From assembly GCA_965222975.1 (NCBI GenBank), contig CBDCVJ010000044.1, forward strand, positions 124,001-188,000: a stretch of 64,000 nucleotides of DNA, written 5' to 3'. Below are positions 25,870 through 33,783 of the stretch, piece after piece (within the stretch, counting starts at the first letter, position 1; each line of letters starts with the position of its first letter). The translations under genes were made by a program, and so were the position numbers. This DNA is from UBA6168 sp965222975. GTDB taxonomy: Bacteria; Bacteroidota; Bacteroidia; Chitinophagales; Saprospiraceae. The notes under the pieces were generated by a model. That model saw only the letters and a program-made list of their open reading frames with translations, searched no databases and was not told the DNA's origin.

Positions 25870-26547
25870 TCATTGATACGGCCCATCGATAAGATCGCTC
25901 TCCAACTGAGGAAGCTGCATCTCAGCAGTGTATAGGCAATCCCTTTCAACAAAGATGCGGGTTGCCTTAGCGAGGTTCCTATAGAAATCTGTTAGCGCAT
26001 TTGTCTCTACATTTTGGGAAAATTCTGTCACCCAGGCTCCCAAGTGACGTTCCAGGAACAGTTTTTGTCTTTCGAGATAGTCCTTAGCCTTATCGAGAGT
26101 ACCCGTCTCAATTGCCTCAAGCTCTTTGAAGATAAGGTAATACAGGAACTCAAGTTCGATGGCAATGTGGTCGGGTGCTTCCTTGATGCGGCCCGAGATA
26201 GCTAACCCAGCTGCCTGATAGTGGTTGAGCGCATCGATGGTTGAATGACCCATAACTTCCCGTTTGCCTTCCAGATAGACCGAGCCATAAGGGGGAGCCA
26301 GAAGCTTGTAAGGCCCCATAAAAAGCTTGGCGTAATCAACCTCTAATTGCGTGATGTCTGTCTCTGTCCGCATAGTCATCACGAATTCAACTGCTTCCGG
26401 ACATATATTCTTTAGCGTGGTTTCTAACGCGCCTAATGTCTCTAGCTTGTCCGCGGTCGGCCGATAATAGTAGCTTGATAACAGTTTGTAAGCATCTCGC
26501 CGCTGCGTTTCATCGCGCAAGAAGTGCAAGAAATTTTCTGCGTTCAT
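25870..26547 (-). CDS. TorD-family molybdoenzyme chaperone
   Basis: 225 residues, all-alpha. The family features are visible: DAYKLLSSYYYRP at the start, DYAKLFMGPYKLLAPPYGSVYLEG (conserved region around residues 70-95) and the EAPDHIAIELEFLYYL signature near 125. TorD-like proteins bind the Tat signal of an apo-molybdoenzyme and help insert the cofactor before export. Its partner is surely the Tat-bearing catalytic subunit three genes upstream. Confidence 0.9.
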   Translation of the reverse strand: MNAENFLHFLRDETQRRDAYKLLSSYYYRPTADKLETLGALETTLKNICPEAVEFVMTMRTETDITQLEVDYAKLFMGPYKLLAPPYGSVYLEGKREVMGHSTIDALNHYQAAGLAISGRIKEAPDHIAIELEFLYYLIFKELEAIETGTLDKAKDYLERQKLFLERHLGAWVTEFSQNVETNALTDFYRNLAKATRIFVERDCLYTAEMQLPQLESDLIDGPYQ

Positions 26548-26779
26548 AGTGTCAGCCTCTCAGACATTGCCATAACAGCTGAAAAGTAGACGCCAGACAC
26601 CGGTTCGGCAAACCAGTGCCTGGCGTTAATTCACGCTCTTAGCCTGATAAGACTAAAAGCTATCCGTTTCGATGGTGAAATAGTCAGGTTAGCTTGATAG
26701 GTCATAGCTAATTTACGGGGGGTGCTTACCCAAATCTTGGGACGCACCCATTTGCGGGCCTTATTTTGTTAGGGCAGCC
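26548..26779. other. Gap in molybdoenzyme operon with imperfect hairpin
   Basis: 232 bases between the diheme lipoprotein and TorD genes. CGCCAGACAC (26591) and GTGCCTGGCG (near 26625) form an imperfect stem that could terminate or process the message, giving different levels of enzyme and chaperone. No open frame of interest. Confidence 0.4.
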
Positions 26780-27217
26780 TTAATCTTTAGGCTCGTACAA
26801 CTTGGCAGCCGGACCGGTCAAATGACACCCAAAGCAGACTCTTCTGTCTACGGGGTCTGCCTCATCGCTGAACGGTTGTGAAAGTTCAAGGGGTGCTTCA
26901 TCGACATGACACTGAGGGCATTTCATATCAATCAATTCAGCATGTATCTGGTGAAAACGCTGCTCTTCCGCCATGCCATAGTCCTGACCAATATCGATCT
27001 CACCCGACCGAATACCCCTGGCTAGGGCAGAGAGAGCGGGACCAGGTGCCATTTCCCCCAGTGGAACCGGGGTGACTGCCACTTCTTCAACGACTTCCTG
27101 TTCCACAACACGGGTCACTTCGACCTCGATCACTTCCGGCAACTCCAACTGACAACTAGCTAGCAGAGAGACCAGAATCAACCAGCCAATAAGGAGCATA
27201 CCTCGTGCGCGATTCAT
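26780..27217 (-). CDS. Diheme c-type cytochrome lipoprotein
   Basis: 145 residues. The lipoprotein signal MNRARGMLLIGWLILVSLLASC leads a Val/Glu-rich linker, then two haem-binding motifs, CPQCH (about residue 104) and CFGCH (about 127), in a short domain with extra His residues (FHQIH). It starts four bases inside the FeS gene (ATGA), so the two are coupled. It would sit on the outer face of the membrane and pass electrons to or from the exported molybdoenzyme, replacing the usual NrfD-type membrane subunit, which is missing here. Confidence 0.85.
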   Translation of the reverse strand: MNRARGMLLIGWLILVSLLASCQLELPEVIEVEVTRVVEQEVVEEVAVTPVPLGEMAPGPALSALARGIRSGEIDIGQDYGMAEEQRFHQIHAELIDMKCPQCHVDEAPLELSQPFSDEADPVDRRVCFGCHLTGPAAKLYEPKD

Positions 27218-27942
27218 TCCAGACCTCCTTTCGTTTTCTCATAGCCGCCTGGCTGGAAGCTGCGAACGTAGTAAACCTTTGGCTCAGTCCCCATATCTTC
27301 TCTGAGGCGTGAGGTATGGTACTTCCCGATGAGTTCATTGACTTCACTATCAGGATCATCCAGGTCACCAAATATCCGGGCATCCGCCGGGCATACTTCC
27401 ACACAGTACGGCAACTCGCCCTGCTTCAGTCTATGGTCGCAGAAGGTACATTTTTCTACCACACCCTGCGGTCGAATGCCAGGCAGCGTTTCTTCTCTGT
27501 CAGGGTTATAGTAGGGGATCACCGTCCCGTCCACTGCTTCTGTAACCTCTACCGCCGACGAGGTTGCCTCTGGTATCAAGGCTGTCTCTTCCTGCCAATA
27601 GGGATGAGGTTCTTCGGCATTAAAGTGAATCACATCGTAGGGACAGGCAGCCATGCAGTATCGACAGCCGATACACTTTTCAGGGTCATGCATCGTGATC
27701 CCACCCTCAATCTTGTGCATGGCCCCGGTAGGGCAGGCGGCTACACAGGGGGCGTTGGCACAGTGGTTACATAAGGTGGGGATATAATCGTATCTGACGT
27801 TCGGAAACTTGCCCACGGTGCGAGTGATTTTGTTCGACCACGCCACCCCTTCTGATAGGTTGTTTTCGTTCTTACAGCCAATAATGCAGGCAGCGCATCC
27901 CGTACACCGGTGCAGGTCTATCACCATTCCATAGGTTGTCAC
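27214..27942 (-). CDS. Molybdoenzyme iron-sulfur subunit (DmsB/TtrB/PsrB type)
   Basis: 242 residues with the four-cluster pattern: CTGCAACIIGC near residue 15, CNHCANAPCVAACP, CIGCRYCMAACPYD, and CTFCDHRLKQGELPYCVEVCP. There is no signal peptide, as expected for a partner exported by hitch-hiking with the Tat-bearing catalytic subunit. It lies 10 bases after the catalytic gene. An acidic insert (HPYWQEETALIPEATSSAVE) separates clusters 3 and 4. Confidence 0.92.
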   Translation of the reverse strand: MTTYGMVIDLHRCTGCAACIIGCKNENNLSEGVAWSNKITRTVGKFPNVRYDYIPTLCNHCANAPCVAACPTGAMHKIEGGITMHDPEKCIGCRYCMAACPYDVIHFNAEEPHPYWQEETALIPEATSSAVEVTEAVDGTVIPYYNPDREETLPGIRPQGVVEKCTFCDHRLKQGELPYCVEVCPADARIFGDLDDPDSEVNELIGKYHTSRLREDMGTEPKVYYVRSFQPGGYEKTKGGLE

Positions 27943-27952
27943 AGTTCACCTC

Positions 27953-30532
27953 CTACACTTTCTCTACCTTGACCCGAGCCGTGCCATAGTAAGCTGAGCT
28001 ACCACTCAAGCGATCATAGTCGGCGGGGATAATGTCGTTGTTATTGCCTCCTCTGGGAGTGATGCCAAATTCTTCGGCAGCCACTCGACCATAGGCCCAA
28101 TGCCCCTGGCCATAGGCTTTAGCCACCGTACCGGGTCTGACCCCTTCCCACAGTTTGGCGGTACACGCCAGTTCTCCGGTGGGGGATATTAGCTTGATTT
28201 TGTCACCACTCTTGATGCCGAGTTTCTCGCCATCCAGGGGGTTTAACTTGGCGACATCATCCCAAGCTTCATCCCCCGGATCAACATCTCTCAGTTCCTG
28301 ATACCAGGGTGAGTTAGCCGATCTGCCCTCTCGATTGAGGCGGGACTTGTAGTCGACGAATACAAAGGGATATTCAGCTTCCTCCCCCCACATGTAGGGT
28401 TCTTCATAGTGGGGTATAAACGCTGTCTCACCCCGGGCCTGGTAATTGCAGGTTTCAAGGATGTCATCCACGCTGGTTTCGTGTTTTTCAGCGTGTGTCT
28501 CCAAGGCTGTTTTCAGAGTTTGGCTGTAGAACTCGAACATACCGGTCTCTGTTTTCATCGCCCCCCACCGTTTCCGGAAGGGATAGGGATCAGAATTCCA
28601 GACACCGGTTGATCGGAAATCCTCCCAGTCGCTGAATTGATCGCCCCCTTCATGGACAGCCGGATCCCACAGCTTATGGGTAGCCAGCTTGAGCGCATAC
28701 AGAGCGAACTCCTGCTCGTTTATGGGCGCCAGCCCGGTCTCCGGATCCTGATACGCCTGATAATGGCGTAGCAGGTTGTCGAAGCCGCGCTCGGCCAGTT
28801 TCTCGGCGATTAAAAAGGGGATTTCGGTTTCATCCGTCTTGACATCCCAGACCGGCTCGATCACGGGTTGCAGCAAGGTGACGTGGCGGTAGCCGTTACC
28901 GTGGACCTTCACATATCCCCATTTCTCAAACATAGACTGGGTTGAAGGCAACACGATGTCGGCGAACCAGGTGAACTCGGAGGCATTGGTGGTGATGTGA
29001 ACCAGGAACGGAATTTTAGACAAGGCCCTGAACCAGCGCTCTGTCTGCGGGGCGGAAAAGGCAAAATTGTTCATATAGCCAATAGCCACTTTGATTTCGT
29101 TGGGATCTTCGGTCAGAATCCCATCTGCGGCATTGTTAGTAACCACCCCCCCCCCCGATTTTCCGCCGTTGAGGGCCGGGAATTCTTTCCTTCCCCGATG
29201 GTCGATCTTCTTGTGGCTCTTGCCCTCTTTGGCGATGTCATCCAGATAGTCATCCGGCGCTGGGAAAGATTGGGTGTACTCTTTGTTGGCCTTTAGTGTG
29301 CCACCCACATTATCCACCGCCCCGACAAGCCCATTGAGCGCATGCGCCGCCATACAGACATAAGCCCCCCTCACTTGCATCACCGGGCCGCCCCCTACCC
29401 ACGATATGGCGTGGGGCGCTGCCTGGCCAAACCCGATGCCTACCCTTCTGATCTGCTCTGCCGGTAGACCGGTCTTCTCAGCAGCCCACTCGGGGGTCTT
29501 ATCCTTCAGTTCCAGATTCCACCACTGGACCAAACCGTGGGTGTAGACTTCTTCAAAGTCGTCTTCATTGGCCGTCTGCCCGGCTACGAATTGGTTGACC
29601 CCATCTTTGAAATCGCCCACAAACGCTTTATTCCAAAGCCCTTCGGTTAAGATGACGTGGGCCAGGGCTACCGCTAACGCCCCATCCTGGCCGGGCTTGA
29701 CGGGCAGCCACTCATCCGACTTGGCTGCGGTAGCCGACAACCTGGGATCGACAACCACTGCTTTGGCCCGGTCAAGGGCATCGCCCCAAGCACTCAGATA
29801 GTACGAAACTTGTCTGTTGGCTGAAAGGGGATCAGCCCCCCACAGGATAATGTAATTGGTATTCAACACATCGTATTGTCTATAGGTCCATTCTCCTTCA
29901 GTGTAATACGGGCCGAACTTCTCTGCCTCAGCGCACAAGGCACTGTGGGAAATGTTGTTGGGCGAACCGATGATTTTGGTCATGCGGTCGTAGATGATGT
30001 CTCGCATGTATGAGTAGCGCCCCCGCATCAGCATATATTTATGGGTCTCGTTGTTATCCCGGAGTTCCATAATTTTGCCGGCAATCGTGTCGAGGGCTTC
30101 ATCCCACGTTATCGGCACAAATTGCGGATCTTCATCGCGGCCCTTGTTTGGATTAGTGCGTTTCATCGGCGTTTTGACGCGATCCGGGTCATAAACTTGC
30201 TGCAACCCCATATGCGCGCGGGGGCAACTGGCTGCCCCGTTGACCTTTGAGTTTGGATTACCACGCACCTTTGTTGCTCTGCCATCCACCACATACACCT
30301 CTTTGGCACACCAAGAGGTACAGCCTTGACATGTTGTCGGCAACCATGCGCCGCTGCCCGGTTGCAGGGCAGACGCGGTTTCGGCAAAAGCCGTTAAATC
30401 AGGCAATGCCCCTGAACCGGCCAGTGCGGTAGCCCCCCCAATAGCACCGGTAATCTTCAAGAAAGCGCGTCTTGAAATGGGCAAAGTCAACGTCTCTTTC
30501 GCTAAACTAAGTTTGTCATTCTGTGTTACCAC
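27953..30532 (-). CDS. Molybdopterin oxidoreductase catalytic subunit (TtrA/ArrA/PsrA-like), Tat-exported
   Basis: GTG at 30532 is preceded by AAAGGAGGT at ideal spacing, so I take it as the start; an ATG at 30592 is too far upstream. 859 residues. Tat signal SRRAFLKITGAIGGATALAG; 4Fe-4S motif CQGCTSWC then Cys 28 residues later (SCPRAH); KVRGNPNSKVNG; FVPITWDEALDTIAGKI; the cofactor-binding WGADPLSANRQ and WVGGGPVMQVRGAY; C-terminal dinucleotide domain (KSGDKIKLISPTGELACTAK). It belongs to the DMSO reductase family. Overall look is closest to the respiratory tetrathionate/arsenate/polysulfide group, but I cannot name the substrate. First gene of the operon with FeS, diheme lipoprotein, TorD. 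Confidence 0.85.
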   Translation of the reverse strand: MVTQNDKLSLAKETLTLPISRRAFLKITGAIGGATALAGSGALPDLTAFAETASALQPGSGAWLPTTCQGCTSWCAKEVYVVDGRATKVRGNPNSKVNGAASCPRAHMGLQQVYDPDRVKTPMKRTNPNKGRDEDPQFVPITWDEALDTIAGKIMELRDNNETHKYMLMRGRYSYMRDIIYDRMTKIIGSPNNISHSALCAEAEKFGPYYTEGEWTYRQYDVLNTNYIILWGADPLSANRQVSYYLSAWGDALDRAKAVVVDPRLSATAAKSDEWLPVKPGQDGALAVALAHVILTEGLWNKAFVGDFKDGVNQFVAGQTANEDDFEEVYTHGLVQWWNLELKDKTPEWAAEKTGLPAEQIRRVGIGFGQAAPHAISWVGGGPVMQVRGAYVCMAAHALNGLVGAVDNVGGTLKANKEYTQSFPAPDDYLDDIAKEGKSHKKIDHRGRKEFPALNGGKSGGGVVTNNAADGILTEDPNEIKVAIGYMNNFAFSAPQTERWFRALSKIPFLVHITTNASEFTWFADIVLPSTQSMFEKWGYVKVHGNGYRHVTLLQPVIEPVWDVKTDETEIPFLIAEKLAERGFDNLLRHYQAYQDPETGLAPINEQEFALYALKLATHKLWDPAVHEGGDQFSDWEDFRSTGVWNSDPYPFRKRWGAMKTETGMFEFYSQTLKTALETHAEKHETSVDDILETCNYQARGETAFIPHYEEPYMWGEEAEYPFVFVDYKSRLNREGRSANSPWYQELRDVDPGDEAWDDVAKLNPLDGEKLGIKSGDKIKLISPTGELACTAKLWEGVRPGTVAKAYGQGHWAYGRVAAEEFGITPRGGNNNDIIPADYDRLSGSSAYYGTARVKVEKV

Positions 30533-30644
30533 GTGCGTTCTACCTCCTTTCATCGATAGGTTTTTCGCCAGAGTTGAGAACATGATTCCCAACCCTAAAA
30601 CAATCTGAATAGCTCAAAATTTCCCAGGGCTATTTGTGGGAAAC

Positions 30645-30687
30645 AAAAAGGAAGCCATCTCTCAACCAAGGAGATAGCTTCCTTTTC
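30645..30687 (-). terminator. Intrinsic terminator in the operon leader
   Basis: On the minus strand AAAAGGAAGCTATCTC pairs with GAGATGGCTTCCTTTTT around CTTGGTT, followed by GTTT. It lies 110-150 bases upstream of the GTG start of the catalytic gene, so it can only act as an attenuator for this operon (or weakly as a terminator on the other strand). Confidence 0.8.
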
Positions 30688-30840
30688 AAGTCAGTCCATT
30701 AGTTGGCTGGACTTCGGAAGGCGGCCCAGTTTCCCACACCACCCGGCCTGGCTATTTTAAGTCGCGTCCTGCTCCCATAGGCGACAACGCCCGTAGGGAA
30801 ACAGGTTCGGAAGCTGATAGATTGCCCAAGATTTCCTCAA
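30688..30840 (-). ncRNA. Structured leader, riboswitch candidate (possibly Moco-type)
   Basis: Read on the minus strand, the leader has TTTCCCTACGGGCG, GTTGTCGCCTATGGGAGCAG and GACGCGAC, where UCCC/GGGA and GUCGC/GCGAC can pair, then AGTCCA/TGGACT forms a clear hairpin (30692-30718 area), and a terminator follows at once. Aptamer plus terminator before a molybdenum-enzyme operon is what a molybdenum-cofactor riboswitch would look like. I cannot match the consensus from memory, so the class is a guess. Confidence 0.4.
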
Positions 30841-31086
30841 CAAACTATCGCGGGAAATCCTATTTTATCCATAGGTATAAGCATAATAGCAAAAGGGATT
30901 ATTCAATAGTGGCAAATGTCATTCGATTATAGTGATGAATGTCATCTTAGATCGTGATCCGTGATCAGGCGTGATCCGTGATCAGGGATCAGGGGTCAGT
31001 TAGGCAGTCAACTGATAACTGGTCTCTGGTGACTGATAACTTTTTCACGCTTCGGCGCTGTACCGGGGTTCGCAAAAAATTGCCCC

Positions 31087-31140
31087 TTGACAACGACTTT
31101 TGTTTCAGTTATGATGTGTCTGTATCGTATTTTTACGATA
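31087..31140 (+). promoter_or_regulatory. arsR-type promoter with palindromic operator
   Basis: TTGACA (31087-31092), 17-base spacer, TATGAT (31110-31115) is a near-consensus housekeeping promoter. Directly downstream, over the expected start point, is the perfect palindrome TATCGTATTTTTACGATA (31123-31140). A related palindrome ATCGT-N6-ACGAT lies before the permease (31520-31535). This is the arrangement expected for an autorepressing ArsR protein. Confidence 0.85.
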
Positions 31141-31169
31141 TAGACATTGACAGAGGTGAATCAACAGAA

Positions 31170-31496
31170 ATGAATGAGACAGCAAAAGCCAGTCCAGACC
31201 CTTGTTGCACACTCAATATATCGGGGACAGAACAAGAACGCCTCATTGGCATGTTCAAAGCAATCGGCAATCCGGTGCGCTTTGAAATTCTGAAGTTTCT
31301 CGTCACACACCCAACGTGTATTACCGGTGATATTGTCGACTTTTTACCCATCGCCCAAGCAACGGTCTCCCAGCATTTGAAGATTCTACGGGATGCCGGA
31401 TGGATTCAAGGCACAATTCAAGGTCCGGCAACCAGCTACTGTCTGGACGAAGCTAACATTGCCTGGTTCAGGGAAAAGGTCGGCGAGATATTTTAG
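31170..31496 (+). CDS. ArsR/SmtB-family winged-helix repressor
   Basis: 108 residues from ATG 31170 after AGAGGTGAA. Helix-turn-helix core: LIGMFKAIGNPVRFEILKFLV ... IVDFLPIAQATVSQHLKILRDAGWIQGTIQG. An N-terminal Cys pair (PDPCCTLN, residues about 11-12) and a Cys in THPTC and YCLDE could bind As(III) or another soft metal(loid). The gene sits under a strong promoter overlapped by a palindrome and 51 bases upstream of an ArsP-like permease, so it most likely represses both until metal(loid) binds. Confidence 0.88.
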   Translation: MNETAKASPDPCCTLNISGTEQERLIGMFKAIGNPVRFEILKFLVTHPTCITGDIVDFLPIAQATVSQHLKILRDAGWIQGTIQGPATSYCLDEANIAWFREKVGEIF

Positions 31497-31519
31497 CCTA
31501 AAATTTTTTCGATTGTTTA

Positions 31520-31535
31520 ATCGTAAAATAACGAT
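31520..31535 (+). promoter_or_regulatory. Second ArsR-like operator
   Basis: ATCGTAAAATAACGAT shares TCGT/ACGA half-sites and an AT-only centre with the palindrome at 31123-31140. It lies immediately before the AAAGGAG ribosome binding site of the permease, where a bound repressor could block elongation or an internal promoter. Confidence 0.6.
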
Positions 31536-31547
31536 AAAGGAGTTTTA

Positions 31548-32351
31548 ATGATCACTGAACTTAAATTCATCACTGATTTTGTAATCGAAAACTTCATTAA
31601 CATCTGGCCTTATTTGTTGCTCACCATTCCCATTGCTGTCGCGGTACAGCTATCAGGTGCCTCGGCGTACATACGTCAAGCCTTAAGTGCAAAACCGATG
31701 ATTGCAATTCTGTTAGCAACTCTCGTTGGTGCCTTTAGCCCATTCTGTTCTTGTACCGTCATCCCAGTTGTTGCAGCCCTGTTAATTGGGGGTGTACCCG
31801 TTGCCCCAGTGATGTCGTTCTGGATTGCCTCTCCCTCAATGGATCCGGAAACCTTCTTTCTGAGTGTCGCAATGATTGGATGGGAGATGGCAGTTTGGCG
31901 ACTTGTTGCCACCCTTGTGTTGAGCTTAGGGGCCGGATATATCACCCAATTTGTCGTGAACCGTCACTGGTTGGGGAAGCAGATTCTGCGAGACCGAACC
32001 GAAGTCGGCCCAACTTTATTCGCTAGCATCACTGAGTGGGTTTCCGCCGGACGCCAGAAAACTGCTGCGTGGATTCACCAACTCGTCAAGCTGGTTCAGG
32101 GGGCAGCCATAACCAATGGCGCTGTCAAGGCTGTTGTAGCCGGTGGTTCCGGGCAAACTACTCAGGTCGATACCTGTGTGCCAGAGAATTCTATGGGTTC
32201 GGGGAATGCTACTTGCAGACTACAAGCTGACAAAGAGACATCATCCTGTGATTCTGGATGTACGAATGACCCTGAGCCATTTCGGGCCAAGTTGTTCAAA
32301 GAGACATGGTCAGCGACAAGCCTGGTGGTTCAGATAATTCAACTGCTTTAG
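31548..32351 (+). CDS. ArsP/DUF318-like permease, C-terminally truncated
   Basis: 267 residues; ArsP-like permeases usually exceed 300 and have a second half resembling the first. Seen: membrane segments from residue 14 (NIWPYLLLTIPIAVAVQLSG), the key FSPFCSCTVIPVVAALLIGGVPVAPVMSFWIASPSMDPE block, then two more helices and a Cys-rich hydrophilic linker (VDTCVPENSMGSGNATC, SSCDSGC). Frame ends at KETWSATSLVVQIIQLL just where the second membrane half should start. The family exports trivalent organoarsenicals or acts as a predicted permease. I think the 3' half has been lost, so activity is doubtful. Confidence 0.75.
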   Translation: MITELKFITDFVIENFINIWPYLLLTIPIAVAVQLSGASAYIRQALSAKPMIAILLATLVGAFSPFCSCTVIPVVAALLIGGVPVAPVMSFWIASPSMDPETFFLSVAMIGWEMAVWRLVATLVLSLGAGYITQFVVNRHWLGKQILRDRTEVGPTLFASITEWVSAGRQKTAAWIHQLVKLVQGAAITNGAVKAVVAGGSGQTTQVDTCVPENSMGSGNATCRLQADKETSSCDSGCTNDPEPFRAKLFKETWSATSLVVQIIQLL

Positions 32352-32368
32352 CCTAATCTGAGCTAAGG

Positions 32369-32404
32369 TGACTCGGGTGCTAAAGAGTTGTAGCACCCGA
32401 GTCA
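32369..32404. terminator. Perfect 14-bp stem hairpin
   Basis: TGACTCGGGTGCTA pairs with TAGCACCCGAGTCA around AAGAGTTG. No T-tract follows on either side, so it is at best a non-canonical terminator after the truncated permease. The following 32418-32441 is a copy of the GCGTGAAACGTG repeat family in reverse. Confidence 0.6.
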
Positions 32405-32541
32405 TCACCGCTGCCACGCAACACGTTTCACGGCATGCGTGCCACGTCGTAAACTCAGTCAACCCCATGAGATCCCAAAGAGTCTATTTACCACGCTATT
32501 TTTCAAATTTCAACAATTTAAAAACTGCAATGATAGTGTGG

Positions 32542-32584
32542 TTGACTCTACTTGAAAATCATGTTAAAATTGTAACGTTACAAT
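32542..32584 (+). promoter_or_regulatory. lacI-type promoter with LacI-family operator
   Basis: TTGACT (32542-32547), 17 bases, TAAAAT (32565-32570), with a perfect 16-bp palindrome ATTGTAACGTTACAAT (32569-32584) covering the start point. The central CG and TTGTAAC half-sites are typical of LacI/GalR operators, suggesting autorepression of the regulator and the transporter genes behind it. Confidence 0.85.
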
Positions 32585-32636
32585 TCTTAACGTGGATTAC
32601 TGGCTATGTCAGCCTCTGTCGGTAGGGAAGCGGGAA

Positions 32637-33644
32637 GTGGTCACGGTCAAAGAAGTTGCGCAATTAGCAGATGTTTCCCCTAGTACGGTGTCTAATGTCT
32701 TCAACGGGCATGTACCAGTACGCTCAAAAACCCGCCAGCGGGTGCTACAGGCGGCAAAGAGCTTGGGCTACGTGCCCAATACAGTCGCCAGGTCTCTTCG
32801 CCATCGCAAAACCCGGATTGTCGCCTTCACTATCGGTGATATTGCCAACCCTTCGGCCAGCTTTATGGTGCGGGGGGCGAGCGATGTTTTCCAAACACAG
32901 GGCTACCACCCCCTCATTTTTAGCTGTGATGAAGACCCGGATCAGGAACAGAATGTCTTGACCGTGGCAGCCGGACAGCGCGTCGCTGGCTTGCTCATGT
33001 CGCCCATCATCCAAGACAGTCAGGTCTATGAGTGGTTACAACGAGTAGGCATCATTGTCGTCTGCGTGGATCGCCGGGTTCCGGGACTTGAAGTAGATGT
33101 TGTGCGCAGTGATGACATTCTTGGATTTCGCATAGCGACTGAGCATCTAATAAAACAAGGACATCAGAGAGTGGCTATCATTTCTGGGCCAATCGGGAGC
33201 GCCGTCAGCACAGCCAGAATCCAGGGCTATTGTGAGGCGCTGCGCCGGCATGACCTCCCTGTTGAAGAGGCGTTGATTTTGGAGGGGATGTCTAAGGAGC
33301 GGTTTGGGTACACTGCCCTGGAGCAGTTGGTCAGCATGGCAAACCCGCCGACCGGAACCATAATCGCCAGCACCCGCCTCACATTGGGCGTTCTTTACGC
33401 TATGCGAGATCACAACATTCAAAGGCCGGATCAAATGGCTCTGGTCGGGTCTGTGGGGCGTGATCTGGAGTGGCCGTCTCTATTTGCCCCACCGCTCACG
33501 GTGGTTTCTCAACCATCGCGCAAGATCGGGGCCAAGGCAGCCGAACTGCTGATTGACCGGATTGCGGAGCGGCGAAGTGGCCCCGGCGAGGAGTTTTTAA
33601 TTGCCCCAGAACTGACTGTGCGTTCCCCTCAACCGGTTGGTTGA
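32637..33644 (+). CDS. LacI/GalR-family transcriptional regulator
   Basis: 335 residues from GTG 32637, preceded by AGGGAAG; this gives the normal LacI opening VTVKEVAQLADVSPSTVSNVFNG. An upstream GTG at 32592 would add 15 unusual residues. The hinge helix (YVPNTVARSLRHRKT) and periplasmic-binding-like sensor domain (IVAFTIGDIANPSASFMVRGA ... GTIIASTRLTLGVLYAM ... TVVSQPSRKIGAKAAELL) are complete. It precedes a CUT1 transporter and its operator lies just upstream; the likely inducer is the transported sugar or its derivative. Confidence 0.9.
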   Translation: MVTVKEVAQLADVSPSTVSNVFNGHVPVRSKTRQRVLQAAKSLGYVPNTVARSLRHRKTRIVAFTIGDIANPSASFMVRGASDVFQTQGYHPLIFSCDEDPDQEQNVLTVAAGQRVAGLLMSPIIQDSQVYEWLQRVGIIVVCVDRRVPGLEVDVVRSDDILGFRIATEHLIKQGHQRVAIISGPIGSAVSTARIQGYCEALRRHDLPVEEALILEGMSKERFGYTALEQLVSMANPPTGTIIASTRLTLGVLYAMRDHNIQRPDQMALVGSVGRDLEWPSLFAPPLTVVSQPSRKIGAKAAELLIDRIAERRSGPGEEFLIAPELTVRSPQPVG

Positions 33645-33783
33645 ATCGGCCAGGAGCGGTGACGGGCCAAGATGGATGATAGGGAAGGAGGTGAGATCGG
33701 CAACCAATGCTGTTTCTGTGGAATCTCCAACGACACCAGAGCAGGATTCTGCTCTCCCCTATTTCTCAAACGGAGGAAGACTG

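Larger units (their letters stand above)
30533..31086. other. Divergent region: structured 5' leader of the molybdoenzyme operon and repeat DNA
   Basis: The minus-strand leader (30840 down to 30645) contains several potential stems and ends in a terminator (separate entries). From 30955 to 31040 the DNA is a simple repeat of GTGATCCGTGATCAG-like and GGTCAGT/CTGATAACTGG units, non-coding. An open frame starting at 30978 on the + strand passes through this and is not believed. Confidence 0.5.

Noticed and set aside
30688..30840. Cobalamin riboswitch for the leader
   Set aside because: No recognisable B12 box; the operon is molybdenum- not B12-related. No such box was seen before the mutase gene either.
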